A program made the position numbers and the translations under genes. The notes under the pieces were generated by a model that saw only the letters and a list, made by a program, of their open reading frames with translations, did not search any database and was not told the DNA's origin. From positions 23,825 to 87,824 of the forward strand of contig JBEKRV010000011.1 in NCBI GenBank assembly GCA_049517675.1: a stretch of 64,000 nt of DNA. The letters are read 5' to 3'. This DNA is from Bog-756 sp049517675 (GTDB lineage Bacteria; Actinomycetota; Acidimicrobiia; Acidimicrobiales; RAAP-2). This document shows positions 8,845 to 16,707 of the stretch, one piece after another. Numbering within the stretch: the first letter of the stretch is position 1; each line of letters begins with the position of its first letter.

Positions 8845-9949
8845 CGACCCGGGCACGGCGCGCACCGGTGGGCCCGGTCGGGCCATGGTCGTCGGAACCG
8901 GCCTGATCGGAGGATCGGTCGGCATGGCCCTGCGGTCCAAGGGCTGGTACGTCACCGGCACCGACGCCTCCCCGGGCACCGCGGCCCGAGCCGTCGAGCT
9001 CGGCGCCCTCGACGCGTTCGGCACCGACGTCGGCGCCGACCTGGTGGTGGTGGCGACCCCGGTGCACGTGGCCGCCGGCATCGTCTCGGAGATCCTCTCG
9101 TCGCCGGACTGGAACCCGGCCGCCGTGGTCACCGACGTCGGCGGGGTGAAGGGCCCCCTGGTCGCCGCCGTCGACAGTCCCCGGTTCGTGGGCGGCCACC
9201 CCATGGCCGGCAGCGAACAGGTCGGCGTCGACGGCGCATCGGCCGAGCTGTTCGTGGGTGCCACCTGGGTGCTCACCCCGACACCGTCGACCGACCCGGC
9301 CGCCTACGCCAAGGTGCGCTCGGTGCTGGCCGAGTTCGGCGCCGACGTGGTCGCTCTCGACCCGTCCGAGCACGACACCCTGGTGGCCGTGGTGTCGCAC
9401 GTGCCCCACCTGACGGCCGCCACGCTGATGGCCCTCGCCTCCGACGTCGGGGAGGAGCACGGCGCCCTGATGCAGCTGGCCGCCGGCGGGTTCCGCGACA
9501 TGACCCGGATCGCCGCGGGCCAGCCCGCCATCTGGCCCGGGATCTGCGACGACAACGCCGACGCCATCGTGGCCACGCTGGACCTCCTCATCGACTCGCT
9601 CGCCGACATGCGCCGGCGGGTCGCCGAGCGGGACCACGACTCCCTCCTCCACGTCCTCCAGCGGGCGGCCACCGCCCGCCGGGCCATGAGCGAGCGTGCG
9701 CCCCGGCCCGAGGAGCTGGTCGAGGTCCGGATCCCCGTCCAGGACCGCCCGGGCACGGTGGCCGAGATCCTCGTGCTCGCAACCGAGCTGGCCATCAACA
9801 TCTACGACCTCGAGATCGCCCACTCGGTCGAGGGCGCCTGGGGGGTGCTGGTCGTGCTCGTCGACGCCGCGGCCGCGCCCACCCTCACCGGGGCCCTGGT
9901 CGGGAAGGGCTACCGCTCGAGCGTCACGCCGATCGGAACCGCCCGGTGA
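8825..9949 (+). CDS. tyrA: Prephenate dehydrogenase with C-terminal ACT domain
   Basis: An NAD(P)-dependent dehydrogenase acting on prephenate in tyrosine synthesis. The Rossmann glycine motif is VVGTGLIGGSVG near residues 22-33; VTDVGGVKG and GGHPMAGSEQ (substrate-binding histidine region) follow, then VSHVPHLTAATLM. An ACT regulatory domain covers about 298-374 (VEVRIPVQDRPGTVAEIL, then AINIYDLEI), suggesting feedback control by an amino acid. The GTG start at 8825 overlaps aroH by 20 nt; an ATG at 8885 would delete the extension but cut close to the Rossmann strand. The stop overlaps the aroA start as GTGA. Confidence 0.95.
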   Translation: MTTSPTDDPGTARTGGPGRAMVVGTGLIGGSVGMALRSKGWYVTGTDASPGTAARAVELGALDAFGTDVGADLVVVATPVHVAAGIVSEILSSPDWNPAAVVTDVGGVKGPLVAAVDSPRFVGGHPMAGSEQVGVDGASAELFVGATWVLTPTPSTDPAAYAKVRSVLAEFGADVVALDPSEHDTLVAVVSHVPHLTAATLMALASDVGEEHGALMQLAAGGFRDMTRIAAGQPAIWPGICDDNADAIVATLDLLIDSLADMRRRVAERDHDSLLHVLQRAATARRAMSERAPRPEELVEVRIPVQDRPGTVAEILVLATELAINIYDLEIAHSVEGAWGVLVVLVDAAAAPTLTGALVGKGYRSSVTPIGTAR

Positions 9950-11253
9950 ACGGTGGTCCGAAGGAGACCTTCGAGGTGTCCGGCGGTCGGCCGCTGTCCG
10001 GCTCGACCACCGTGCCGGGCGACAAGTCGATCTCGCACCGCGCCCTGCTGCTCGCCGCGCTGGCAGAGGGGAGGTCGACCATCGCCGGGCTGTCGACCGG
10101 CGACGACGTGACCCGCACCCGGATGGCCGTCGAGGCGCTCGGGGCCTCGGTGACGGACGAGGGCGGGATCGTCGCCGTGGTCGGCGGGCGGGGCCGGTTG
10201 ACCGCCCCGGACCACACCGTCGACCTCGGCAACTCCGGCACGGGGATGCGCCTCCTGGCCGGGGTGGCGGCCTCGGTTCCCGGCGTCACCCGGGTCACCG
10301 GCGACGCGTCGCTGCGGTCCCGGCCGATGGACCGGATCGCGGTCCCCCTCGGCCTGATGGGCGCCCGGGTGGAGGGGGTGGGGGAGGGGTGCCTGCCGCC
10401 ACTGACCATCACCGGCGGCTCGCTGACCGGCATCGACTACACCCCGCCGATGGCCAGCGCCCAGGTCAAGAGCGCCGTCCTGCTGGCCGGGCTCGACGCC
10501 GACGGCGAGACCGTGGTCCGGGAGCCGGTGGCGACCAGGGCCCACACCGAGGAGATGCTGGCCGAGGCCGGGGCCGACGTCGAGGTGGAGGAGTGGGGCG
10601 CGGGGCGGATCGTCCGGCTCCGGCGCAGTGCGCTCGCGCCGCTGGGGTACGTCGTGCCCGGCGACCCGTCGCAGGCCGCGTTCTGGATCGTGGCCGGCCT
10701 CGTCGTCCCGGACAGCAGGATCACCGTCGAGCGGGTGCACCTGGGTCCCGAGCGCATCGGGTTCGTCCAGGTCCTCGAGCGGATGGGAGCCGAGATGGTG
10801 CTGGAGGGGACCGGGCCGGGGGAGGGCTCGATCACCGCGGTCGGGTCCGACCTGTCCGGCACGACGGTCCGGTCGGCCGAGATCCCGTCGCTCGACGAGG
10901 TGCCGATCCTGGCCGTCGCGGCCATGGTGGCCCGCGGGGCGACCCGCTTCCACGACGTGGGTGAGCTGCGGGTGAAGGAGTCCGACCGGCTCCAGGGGAC
11001 CGTGCGGCTGGTCCGGTCCTTCGGTGGCGCGGCCCGCATCGAGGGCGACGACCTGGTCGTCGAGGGCGGTGCGACGCCGACGGCCGCCGCGGTCGACGCC
11101 GATGGGGACCATCGGATGGCCATGGCCGCGGCCGTGGCGGCCCTGGTCTGCCCCGGTGGGCGCCCCTCGGTGATCACCGGTTGGGAGGCGGTGGCGACCA
11201 GCTACCCCGGGTTCGCCGACACCCTGGACCGCCTGGCCGGAGCGGGTTCCTGA
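9946..11253 (+). CDS. aroA: 3-phosphoshikimate 1-carboxyvinyltransferase (EPSP synthase)
   Basis: It joins shikimate-3-phosphate with phosphoenolpyruvate in the shikimate pathway. Signatures: PGDKSISHRALLLAALA near residues 24-40, LGNSGTGMRLLAG around 91-103, RPMDRI, and the second-domain motifs DEVPILAVAAMVA and LRVKESDRL. The 435-residue length is normal. The S-x-x-K and NSGT(G) residues of the glyphosate-binding region look like the common sensitive type I form. GTG 9946 overlaps the tyrA stop (GTGA) and the stop overlaps the cmk start (TGATG). Confidence 0.97.
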   Translation: MNGGPKETFEVSGGRPLSGSTTVPGDKSISHRALLLAALAEGRSTIAGLSTGDDVTRTRMAVEALGASVTDEGGIVAVVGGRGRLTAPDHTVDLGNSGTGMRLLAGVAASVPGVTRVTGDASLRSRPMDRIAVPLGLMGARVEGVGEGCLPPLTITGGSLTGIDYTPPMASAQVKSAVLLAGLDADGETVVREPVATRAHTEEMLAEAGADVEVEEWGAGRIVRLRRSALAPLGYVVPGDPSQAAFWIVAGLVVPDSRITVERVHLGPERIGFVQVLERMGAEMVLEGTGPGEGSITAVGSDLSGTTVRSAEIPSLDEVPILAVAAMVARGATRFHDVGELRVKESDRLQGTVRLVRSFGGAARIEGDDLVVEGGATPTAAAVDADGDHRMAMAAAVAALVCPGGRPSVITGWEAVATSYPGFADTLDRLAGAGS

Positions 11254-11867
11254 TGGCGCACGGGCATGTCGTCGTGGCCATCGACGGCCCGGCCGGATCG
11301 GGCAAGTCGACCCTCTCCCGGGCGCTGGCCGAGCGGTTGGGCGTCGACCGCCTGGACACCGGGGCGATGTACCGGTCGGTCGCCTGGGCGGTGCTCCAGA
11401 GGGGGGTGGACACGGGGGACGCCGACGCCGTGGCCGCGGTGGCCCGTGCGCTGGCCATCGACGTGGGCGACCACGTGGTGGCCGACGGGACCGACGTCAC
11501 CGAGGCCATCCGCGGGCCCGAGGTCAGCGCCGCGGTGTCCGCGGTGGCGGCCAATCCGGCCGTTCGGGCCGTCATGGTGGATCGCCAGCGCCGGTGGGTG
11601 GCCTCCCACGGCGGTGGCGTGGTCGAGGGCCGCGACATCGGCTCGGTGGTCCTGCCCGACGCCGACCTCAAGCTGTACCTGACCGCGCCCGAAGACGTCC
11701 GGGCCGCCCGGCGCTCCGAGGAGGGCGCCGCGGCCGTGGCCCGGAGGGACCGGCTCGACAGCACGCGTGAGGCGTCACCGCTCGGGGTGGCCCGGGGGGC
11801 GCACGTGGTCGACACCGGAGCGCGTAGCGTGGACGAGATCGTGGATGAGGTGCTGACGTGGTTGTGA
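11253..11867 (+). CDS. cmk: Cytidylate kinase
   Basis: It phosphorylates CMP/dCMP. The P-loop is GPAGSGKST at residues 12-20; RLDTGAMYRSVAW and the EGRDIGSVVLPDADLKLYLTA segment with RAARRSEE are diagnostic. At 204 residues it is of short type. The ATG overlaps the aroA stop by one base (TGATG), and the end overlaps the next acyltransferase gene. The cmk-plsC neighbourhood is common in many bacteria; rpsA, often nearby, is not here. Confidence 0.96.
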   Translation: MAHGHVVVAIDGPAGSGKSTLSRALAERLGVDRLDTGAMYRSVAWAVLQRGVDTGDADAVAAVARALAIDVGDHVVADGTDVTEAIRGPEVSAAVSAVAANPAVRAVMVDRQRRWVASHGGGVVEGRDIGSVVLPDADLKLYLTAPEDVRAARRSEEGAAAVARRDRLDSTREASPLGVARGAHVVDTGARSVDEIVDEVLTWL

Positions 11868-12586
11868 GCCCCGGACAGGAGGCCGGCGGGCCGGGTGCGG
11901 CCGCCGACCCGTCGGCCGGCATCGAGGCGCGGGTCGACACCCGGTTCACCCCGGTCTACCGCTTCCTGCGCGTCCTCGTCCACCTGTTGAACCGGGTCGC
12001 GTTCCGCACGACGGTGTCACCCGAGGGACGTGTCCCGGCCGAGGGCCCGGTCATCGTCGCCCCGGTGCACCGCTCGTTCATCGACTTCTTCGTCGCATCC
12101 GAGGTGACCGACCGCAAGCTGCACTACATGGCCAAGGACTCCCTGTGGAAGAACGGGGCATTGGCCAGGATCCTGCCGGCGGTGGGGGCGTTCCCCGTCC
12201 ACCGGGAGTCGGCCGACCGGGAGGCCATGCGTCGGGCCCAACAGGTGCTCGAGGCCGGCGAGGTGCTGATCCTGTTTCCGGAGGGTGAGCGGCGCACGGG
12301 CCCTGTCGTGCACGACCTCCACGAGGGCGTCGCCTTCCTGGCGGCCCGGACCGGTGCCACCGTGGTGCCGGTGGGCATCGGCGGGTCGGCCTCGGTCATG
12401 CCCAAGGGGCACCGCATCCCCCGCCCCCGCCACATCCACCTGGAGGTGGGCGAGCCGATCGTGCCGCCCGGGCGCAGCGGCTCCGGCCGCGTGCCGAGGA
12501 GCCAGATCCACCAGCTGACCGAACAGCTGACCGAGGCGCTCCAGGACCTCTACGACCGTTCCGTCGAGGTCACCGGCCGGTACTGA
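11858..12586 (+). CDS. 1-acyl-glycerol-3-phosphate acyltransferase-like (PlsC)
   Basis: A glycerolipid acyltransferase of the PlsC/AGPAT family. The catalytic HX4D motif is H71-R-S-F-I-D76, the substrate-binding block is FPEGERR near residues 145-151, and the fourth block VVPVGIGG follows. Thus it is predicted to acylate lysophosphatidate or a related lipid at the inner membrane face. About 242 residues. GTG 11858 is taken as the start; GTG 11864, overlapping the cmk stop as GTGA, is equally plausible. It is the last plus-strand gene of the scpA-led block. Confidence 0.9.
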   Translation: MVVSPGQEAGGPGAAADPSAGIEARVDTRFTPVYRFLRVLVHLLNRVAFRTTVSPEGRVPAEGPVIVAPVHRSFIDFFVASEVTDRKLHYMAKDSLWKNGALARILPAVGAFPVHRESADREAMRRAQQVLEAGEVLILFPEGERRTGPVVHDLHEGVAFLAARTGATVVPVGIGGSASVMPKGHRIPRPRHIHLEVGEPIVPPGRSGSGRVPRSQIHQLTEQLTEALQDLYDRSVEVTGRY

Positions 12587-12629
12587 CCGGCCACCCCGAC
12601 GGTCGTGGCGTGCCCTGGCGTCGCCCGGA

Positions 12630-13478
12630 CTAGCGGCGGGTGCGGTTGCCCAGGGTGACCCGTGCCCACGTGGTCAGGATCACCGCGGCGTAGCTGAGGC
12701 CGAACACCAGGTTCCCACCCTTCTTCGACGTCCCCGAGGCCCGGGGATGCCACATGGTGGGTCGTTGGGTGATCCGCCACCCGCGGCTCGAGGCGGTGAT
12801 GACCACCTCGGCCGTCTGGTACTGGTCCTGGACCAGGTGGGGTGCGATGTCGTCGAGCACCTCGATCCGGAACGCCCGGTACCCGTTCGACGAGTCGGTC
12901 AGCTGCTGGCGGGCGATGGCGTTGAGGGCCCAGGCGTAGACCTTGACACCGGCGCGTCGGAACCGGTCGGTCGTCTGGTCGGTGCCGAGCCGCCGGGACG
13001 CGATGACGAAGTCGGCCGTGTCGTCGAGCAGGGGCTCGAGCATGGTGGGCATCTCGGTGGGGTCGTTCTGGCCGTCGGCGTCGATGGTCACCACGTACCG
13101 GGCACCGTGGGCCGCGGCGAGCCCGTAGCCGAGTCGCAGTGCCGCCCCCTGGCCGAGGTTGACCGGGAGCACGCAGGTGTACGCACCGGCGTCGAAGGCC
13201 ACGTCGGCCGTGCGGTCGGTCCCCCCGTCGACCACCACCAGTGTCGACACCTCGAGGTCCCCGACGAAGGCGGGCACGGCCTTCAGGACCGCCCCGATGT
13301 TCTCCTCCTCGTGGTAGGCGGCCACCAGGGCGACCACCGGGCCGAAGTGGAGGTCCGGGTAGCGGGCCTCGAACTCCGCGCTCGCCCGATCGCGTACGTA
13401 GGCGATCAGGCGGGCCGACCGCCGGGCGGCGCGGCTGTCGGGGAGGGTCAGCCAACGGTGGCGCTGGGTGGGCGCCAT
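12630..13478 (-). CDS. Family 2 glycosyltransferase (dolichyl-phosphate-mannose synthase-like)
   Basis: A GT2 (GT-A fold) enzyme of 282 residues. The nucleotide-sugar site shows AAYHEEENIG near 53-62, VVVDGGTDRT near 81-90, and the DXD-type TIDADGQNDP around 131-140. Its closest look is to polyprenyl-phosphate sugar transferases; the C-terminus has a hydrophobic stretch (NLVFGLSYAAVILTTW) that may touch the membrane. The ATG at 13478 overlaps the stop codon of the HD-domain gene by one base, so both are coupled. With PIG-V and GT87-like genes in the same window it could supply polyprenyl-phosphate mannose, which is inference. Confidence 0.88.
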   Translation of the reverse strand: MAPTQRHRWLTLPDSRAARRSARLIAYVRDRASAEFEARYPDLHFGPVVALVAAYHEEENIGAVLKAVPAFVGDLEVSTLVVVDGGTDRTADVAFDAGAYTCVLPVNLGQGAALRLGYGLAAAHGARYVVTIDADGQNDPTEMPTMLEPLLDDTADFVIASRRLGTDQTTDRFRRAGVKVYAWALNAIARQQLTDSSNGYRAFRIEVLDDIAPHLVQDQYQTAEVVITASSRGWRITQRPTMWHPRASGTSKKGGNLVFGLSYAAVILTTWARVTLGNRTRR

Positions 13479-14026
13479 CAGAGGGAGTGGGGGTGGGCGA
13501 AGACGGCCCGGACCTTCGCCTCGAAGTGGTCGAGGCCCTCGGTCGGGTACCCCGGGTCGAAGCTGGTCTGGTCCCACTCGTCGGCGAACCGCTCGGCCAG
13601 CGGGTACCACGGCTCGTCCCGGTGGTTCTCCCGCAGCCCGGGGTCCATGTCGAAGTGGTGGTAGTAGTGCCGGCCCTGGAAGTCCTGGTGGTAGAGGATC
13701 GTCTGGGCGACCTCGTCGCGCACGTAGGGGCGGAGGATCTCCGCCGCGATGCGGGGGTGATTGGGGACCGAGATCGCCTTGCCGATGTCGTGGCACAGCG
13801 ACGCCACCACCAACTGGTCGTCGGCACCCGCCTCCTCGGCCCGGGTGGCGGTCTGGAGGCAGTGGGTGAGCTGGTCGACGGCGAACCCGTCCACCACGTC
13901 GGCCAGGGACTCGAGCAGGAGCAGCACCCGGTCGGCCACGCGCCCCTGGTTCTTCATGGTCTCGGCCCCGATGACGCTCCACTGTTCGGCGGTCGAGACG
14001 TCCATGCTGGTGAACGATGTCGTCAT
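13478..14026 (-). CDS. HD-domain protein resembling PhnZ/TmpB-type diiron oxygenases
   Basis: A 182-residue HD-superfamily protein. H55 (in LTHCLQTATRAEEAGADD) and the H79-D80 pair (SLCHDIGK) are the metal-binding residues, with further histidines at 90 and 113. The spacing HxxQTA-xxAExxGAD with CHDIGK resembles the PhnZ/TmpB group of mixed-valence diiron oxygenases acting on phosphonates more than classical HD phosphohydrolases. A YYHHFD patch near 121-126 adds more metal-ligand-like residues. The protein sits between ispH and a GT2 gene and is coupled to the latter. Substrate unknown; phosphohydrolase activity remains the alternative. Confidence 0.75.
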   Translation of the reverse strand: MTTSFTSMDVSTAEQWSVIGAETMKNQGRVADRVLLLLESLADVVDGFAVDQLTHCLQTATRAEEAGADDQLVVASLCHDIGKAISVPNHPRIAAEILRPYVRDEVAQTILYHQDFQGRHYYHHFDMDPGLRENHRDEPWYPLAERFADEWDQTSFDPGYPTEGLDHFEAKVRAVFAHPHSL

Positions 14027-14062
14027 GGTGACAGTCTCGCGCCGAATGGGTCGCCCGGTCGC

Positions 14063-15154
14063 CTACGCCAGGAGGGCGATCTGCTCCAGCACGTCGGCCG
14101 CCGCCGTGGTCCGGTCGTCGGCGAGCACCCGCCGCCGGGGATCGGGGTCGGCCGCATCCGGTTCCGCGCCGACGGTGCCGCCGAGCAGCCCGAGCGCGGC
14201 CTCGAGCCCCCGCAGGAGCTCGCGGAGCTCCGGCGGGGGAGGGAAGTACTCCTCCTCGACGGTGACGGCGTAGCTCTCGACCCCGTCGACCGGGGCGAGG
14301 CGCTCGACCACCGCGTCGACCAGGGCCTCGGGTGCCGACGCCCCGGCGGTCACCCCGACCGTCCCGGTGAGGTCGTCGGGCAGCTCGGAGGCGTCGTTGA
14401 TCCGGACGACCCGCGGGCACCCGAACGCGGTGGCCACCTTGGTCAGGGCCACCGTGTTGGAGGAGTTCTCCGAGCCGATGACCACGATCGCGTCGCACCG
14501 TCCGGCCAACGCCTTCAGCGCGGCCTGCCGGTTGGTGGTGGCGAAGCACAGGTCGCTCCGGTTGGGCATCCACAGGTCGGGGAAGCGCTCGCGGGCCCGC
14601 TCGACGATCCCCGCCCACTCGTCGTGGCTGAGGGTGGTCTGGGCGAGGAGGGCGACCATCGGGGCGGCCCCGCCGTCCCCCGGGGGGGCCAGGTCGAGGG
14701 CGTCCACGTCGTCGACGCGTTCGAGGAGCCGGACCGACTCCGGTGCCACCGCCATGGTGCCCACCGCCTCCTCGTGCCCGTGGTGGCCGACGTAGAGCAC
14801 GGTGTACCCCTTGCGGGCCCGGACCTTGAGCTCGTGGTGGACCTTGGTCACCAGCGGACACACGGCATCGACCACCACCCGCCCGGCGGTACGGGCGGCC
14901 TCGACCACCTCGGGGGCCGAGCCGTGCGCCGACAGCATCAGCGGCGCGCCCGGCGGCACCTCGGTCACGTCGTCGACGAAGACCACTCCCTTGGCGACGA
15001 ACTGCTCCACCACGTGCCGGTTGTGGACGATCTCGTGGTAGCAGTACACGGGCGGTTCGAACACCCGCACCATCCAGGCGAGGGCCTTGATCGCCTTCTC
15101 CACCCCGGCGCAGAACCCGCGGGGCTCGGCCAGGATCACGCGTTCGACGGGCAC
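14063..15154 (-). CDS. ispH: 4-hydroxy-3-methylbut-2-enyl diphosphate reductase
   Basis: The last enzyme of the MEP isoprenoid pathway, an Fe-S protein making IPP and DMAPP. The three cluster-binding cysteines are C15 (RGFCAGV), C99 (DAVCPLVTKVH) and C203 (SDLCFATTNRQ). EIVHN, SAHGS, and GSENSSNT motifs are intact. At 363 residues it is longer than the usual 310-320 because of an extra C-terminal tail of about 40 residues rich in Leu, Asp and Ala. GTG 15154 is preceded by TAGCCT with 6 nt spacing, an apparent leaderless start. Divergent from the DUF512 gene. Confidence 0.97.
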   Translation of the reverse strand: MPVERVILAEPRGFCAGVEKAIKALAWMVRVFEPPVYCYHEIVHNRHVVEQFVAKGVVFVDDVTEVPPGAPLMLSAHGSAPEVVEAARTAGRVVVDAVCPLVTKVHHELKVRARKGYTVLYVGHHGHEEAVGTMAVAPESVRLLERVDDVDALDLAPPGDGGAAPMVALLAQTTLSHDEWAGIVERARERFPDLWMPNRSDLCFATTNRQAALKALAGRCDAIVVIGSENSSNTVALTKVATAFGCPRVVRINDASELPDDLTGTVGVTAGASAPEALVDAVVERLAPVDGVESYAVTVEEEYFPPPPELRELLRGLEAALGLLGGTVGAEPDAADPDPRRRVLADDRTTAAADVLEQIALLA

Positions 15155-15160
15155 CGGTCC

Positions 15161-15242
15161 AGGCTACCGGGGAGCGGTCGCCGGCCCGGTGCGGCCCCAC
15201 CGCAGGGGTGAGGGCGTCGGCCCGTGTCGCACCGGGTAGCCT
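15161..15242. promoter_or_regulatory. Divergent promoter pair between ispH and the DUF512 gene
   Basis: Two copies of TAGCCT face outward: one on the minus strand at 15161-15166, 6 nt from the ispH GTG, and one on the plus strand at 15237-15242, 7 nt from the ATG at 15250. The plus-strand spacer reads GGAGGAC, so that gene could also be read with a Shine-Dalgarno site if transcription starts further upstream. No good -35 boxes stand out. Confidence 0.55.
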
Positions 15243-15249
15243 GGAGGAC

Positions 15250-16707
15250 ATGTCGGCGCCCCGAGTGACGACGGCACCGAGGGTCGTCGCCGTCACCGAA
15301 TCGTCACCGGCAGCGCTGTCCGGACTCCGAGCCGGCGATGAGCTCCTGTCGCTCAACGGGCGCACCCCGCGTGACGTCATCGAATACAGCCTCCTGGTGG
15401 ACGAGCCCGAACTGGACCTCGTCGTCCGCCGTCGTGGGCTGGACGGTCCGATGGAGTTGGCGGTCCGGAAGGACCCGGGCGAGCCGCTCGGCATCGAGGT
15501 CTCCTCGGCCCTCTTCGACCGTGTGCGGACCTGCGACAACCACTGCGAGTTCTGCTTCATCCACCAGTTGCCCAAGGGCATGCGACGCAGCCTGTCGCTG
15601 AAGGACGACGACTACCGCCTGTCCTTCCTCTACGGGAACTTCACCACGCTCACCCGGTTCACGGAGATGGACCTCGAGCGGGTGCTGACCGAACGGCTCA
15701 GCCCGCTGTTCGTCTCCATCCACGCCACCGACCCCGACGTCCGCGCCGGCTTGCTGCGCAACCGGAGGGGCGCCACCAGCCTGCGGTGGCTGAGCGCCCT
15801 CCTCGACGGCGGCATCGAGGTCCACGGCCAGGTCGTGGTCTGCCCGGGACGCAACGACGGGGACATCCTGGAGGACACCCTGGCCGGCGTGCTCGACCGC
15901 TACCCGCAGCTGGCCACCGTGGCGTGCGTGCCCCTCGGCGTCAGCACGTTCTCCCACGAGGACGCCATGCGGCCGCACACCATCGAGGAGGCCGCGGCCG
16001 TCTGCGACCTGGTCGACCGGTGGCAGCGGACGTTCCTCTCGGCGATCGGGCGCCGGATGGTGTTCGCGGCCGACGAGTACTACCTGATGGCCGAACGACC
16101 ATTCCCTCCGGCCGCCACCTACGAGGGGTTCCCCCAGCACGAAAACGGACTGGGGATGGCCCGGGCCTTCGAGGCCGCCTTCGGGGGCGACGAGCACGCC
16201 GCGCTCGGGGTCCGTCCCGGGTTCTTCGCCGCCGTGGACGGCGCCCCGGCATCCGGCTACCGCTCCCCGCGGGCCACCGGGGACCGGGCCGGCGGACCGG
16301 TGGACGGCACGGCACCCGTGGCCATCCTCACCGGTGAGTACGGTGCCCGGGTGCTCGCGCCGCTGGTCGGCTCGCTCGGGAGGGACGACGTCCGCCTCGT
16401 CCCGGTGGCCAACCACTTCTTCGGGGGGAACATCGGGGTGTCGGGGCTGCTCACCGGCACCGACCTGACCGCGGTGCTGGCCGGCGAGCCCGAGGGCCAC
16501 CGCTACCTGTTGCCCGACTCGTGCCTGTCCGAGGGCCGGTTCCTCGACGACCTGACCCTGGCCGACCTGCCCCGTGCCGTCGAGGTGGTGGCCACCGACG
16601 GCCTCTCGTTGCGGCGGGCCCTCGAGGGTCGCCCCGGGCGGGGCCCGTCCACTTCGTCCGAATCGGGTCCCGCACGGGTGCCGGTGACCCTGGGTGCACC
16701 CCGATGA
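15250..16707 (+). CDS. PDZ / radical SAM-like DUF512 protein
   Basis: A 485-residue protein with an N-terminal PDZ-like domain (about 10-80, SPAALSGLRAGDELLSLNG), a Cys triad C95-x3-C99-x2-C102 in the radical-SAM-like core, and a C-terminal DUF512 region (NHFFGGNIGVSGLLTGTDL, then LPDSCLSEG). This set defines the widespread DUF512/YbgI-like iron-sulfur family whose reaction is unknown. It is commonly found directly upstream of der, as here: its stop overlaps the der ATG (ATGA). The conserved link with the ribosome-assembly GTPase Der suggests a role near translation or metal metabolism, but this is inference. Confidence 0.88.
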   Translation: MSAPRVTTAPRVVAVTESSPAALSGLRAGDELLSLNGRTPRDVIEYSLLVDEPELDLVVRRRGLDGPMELAVRKDPGEPLGIEVSSALFDRVRTCDNHCEFCFIHQLPKGMRRSLSLKDDDYRLSFLYGNFTTLTRFTEMDLERVLTERLSPLFVSIHATDPDVRAGLLRNRRGATSLRWLSALLDGGIEVHGQVVVCPGRNDGDILEDTLAGVLDRYPQLATVACVPLGVSTFSHEDAMRPHTIEEAAAVCDLVDRWQRTFLSAIGRRMVFAADEYYLMAERPFPPAATYEGFPQHENGLGMARAFEAAFGGDEHAALGVRPGFFAAVDGAPASGYRSPRATGDRAGGPVDGTAPVAILTGEYGARVLAPLVGSLGRDDVRLVPVANHFFGGNIGVSGLLTGTDLTAVLAGEPEGHRYLLPDSCLSEGRFLDDLTLADLPRAVEVVATDGLSLRRALEGRPGRGPSTSSESGPARVPVTLGAPR

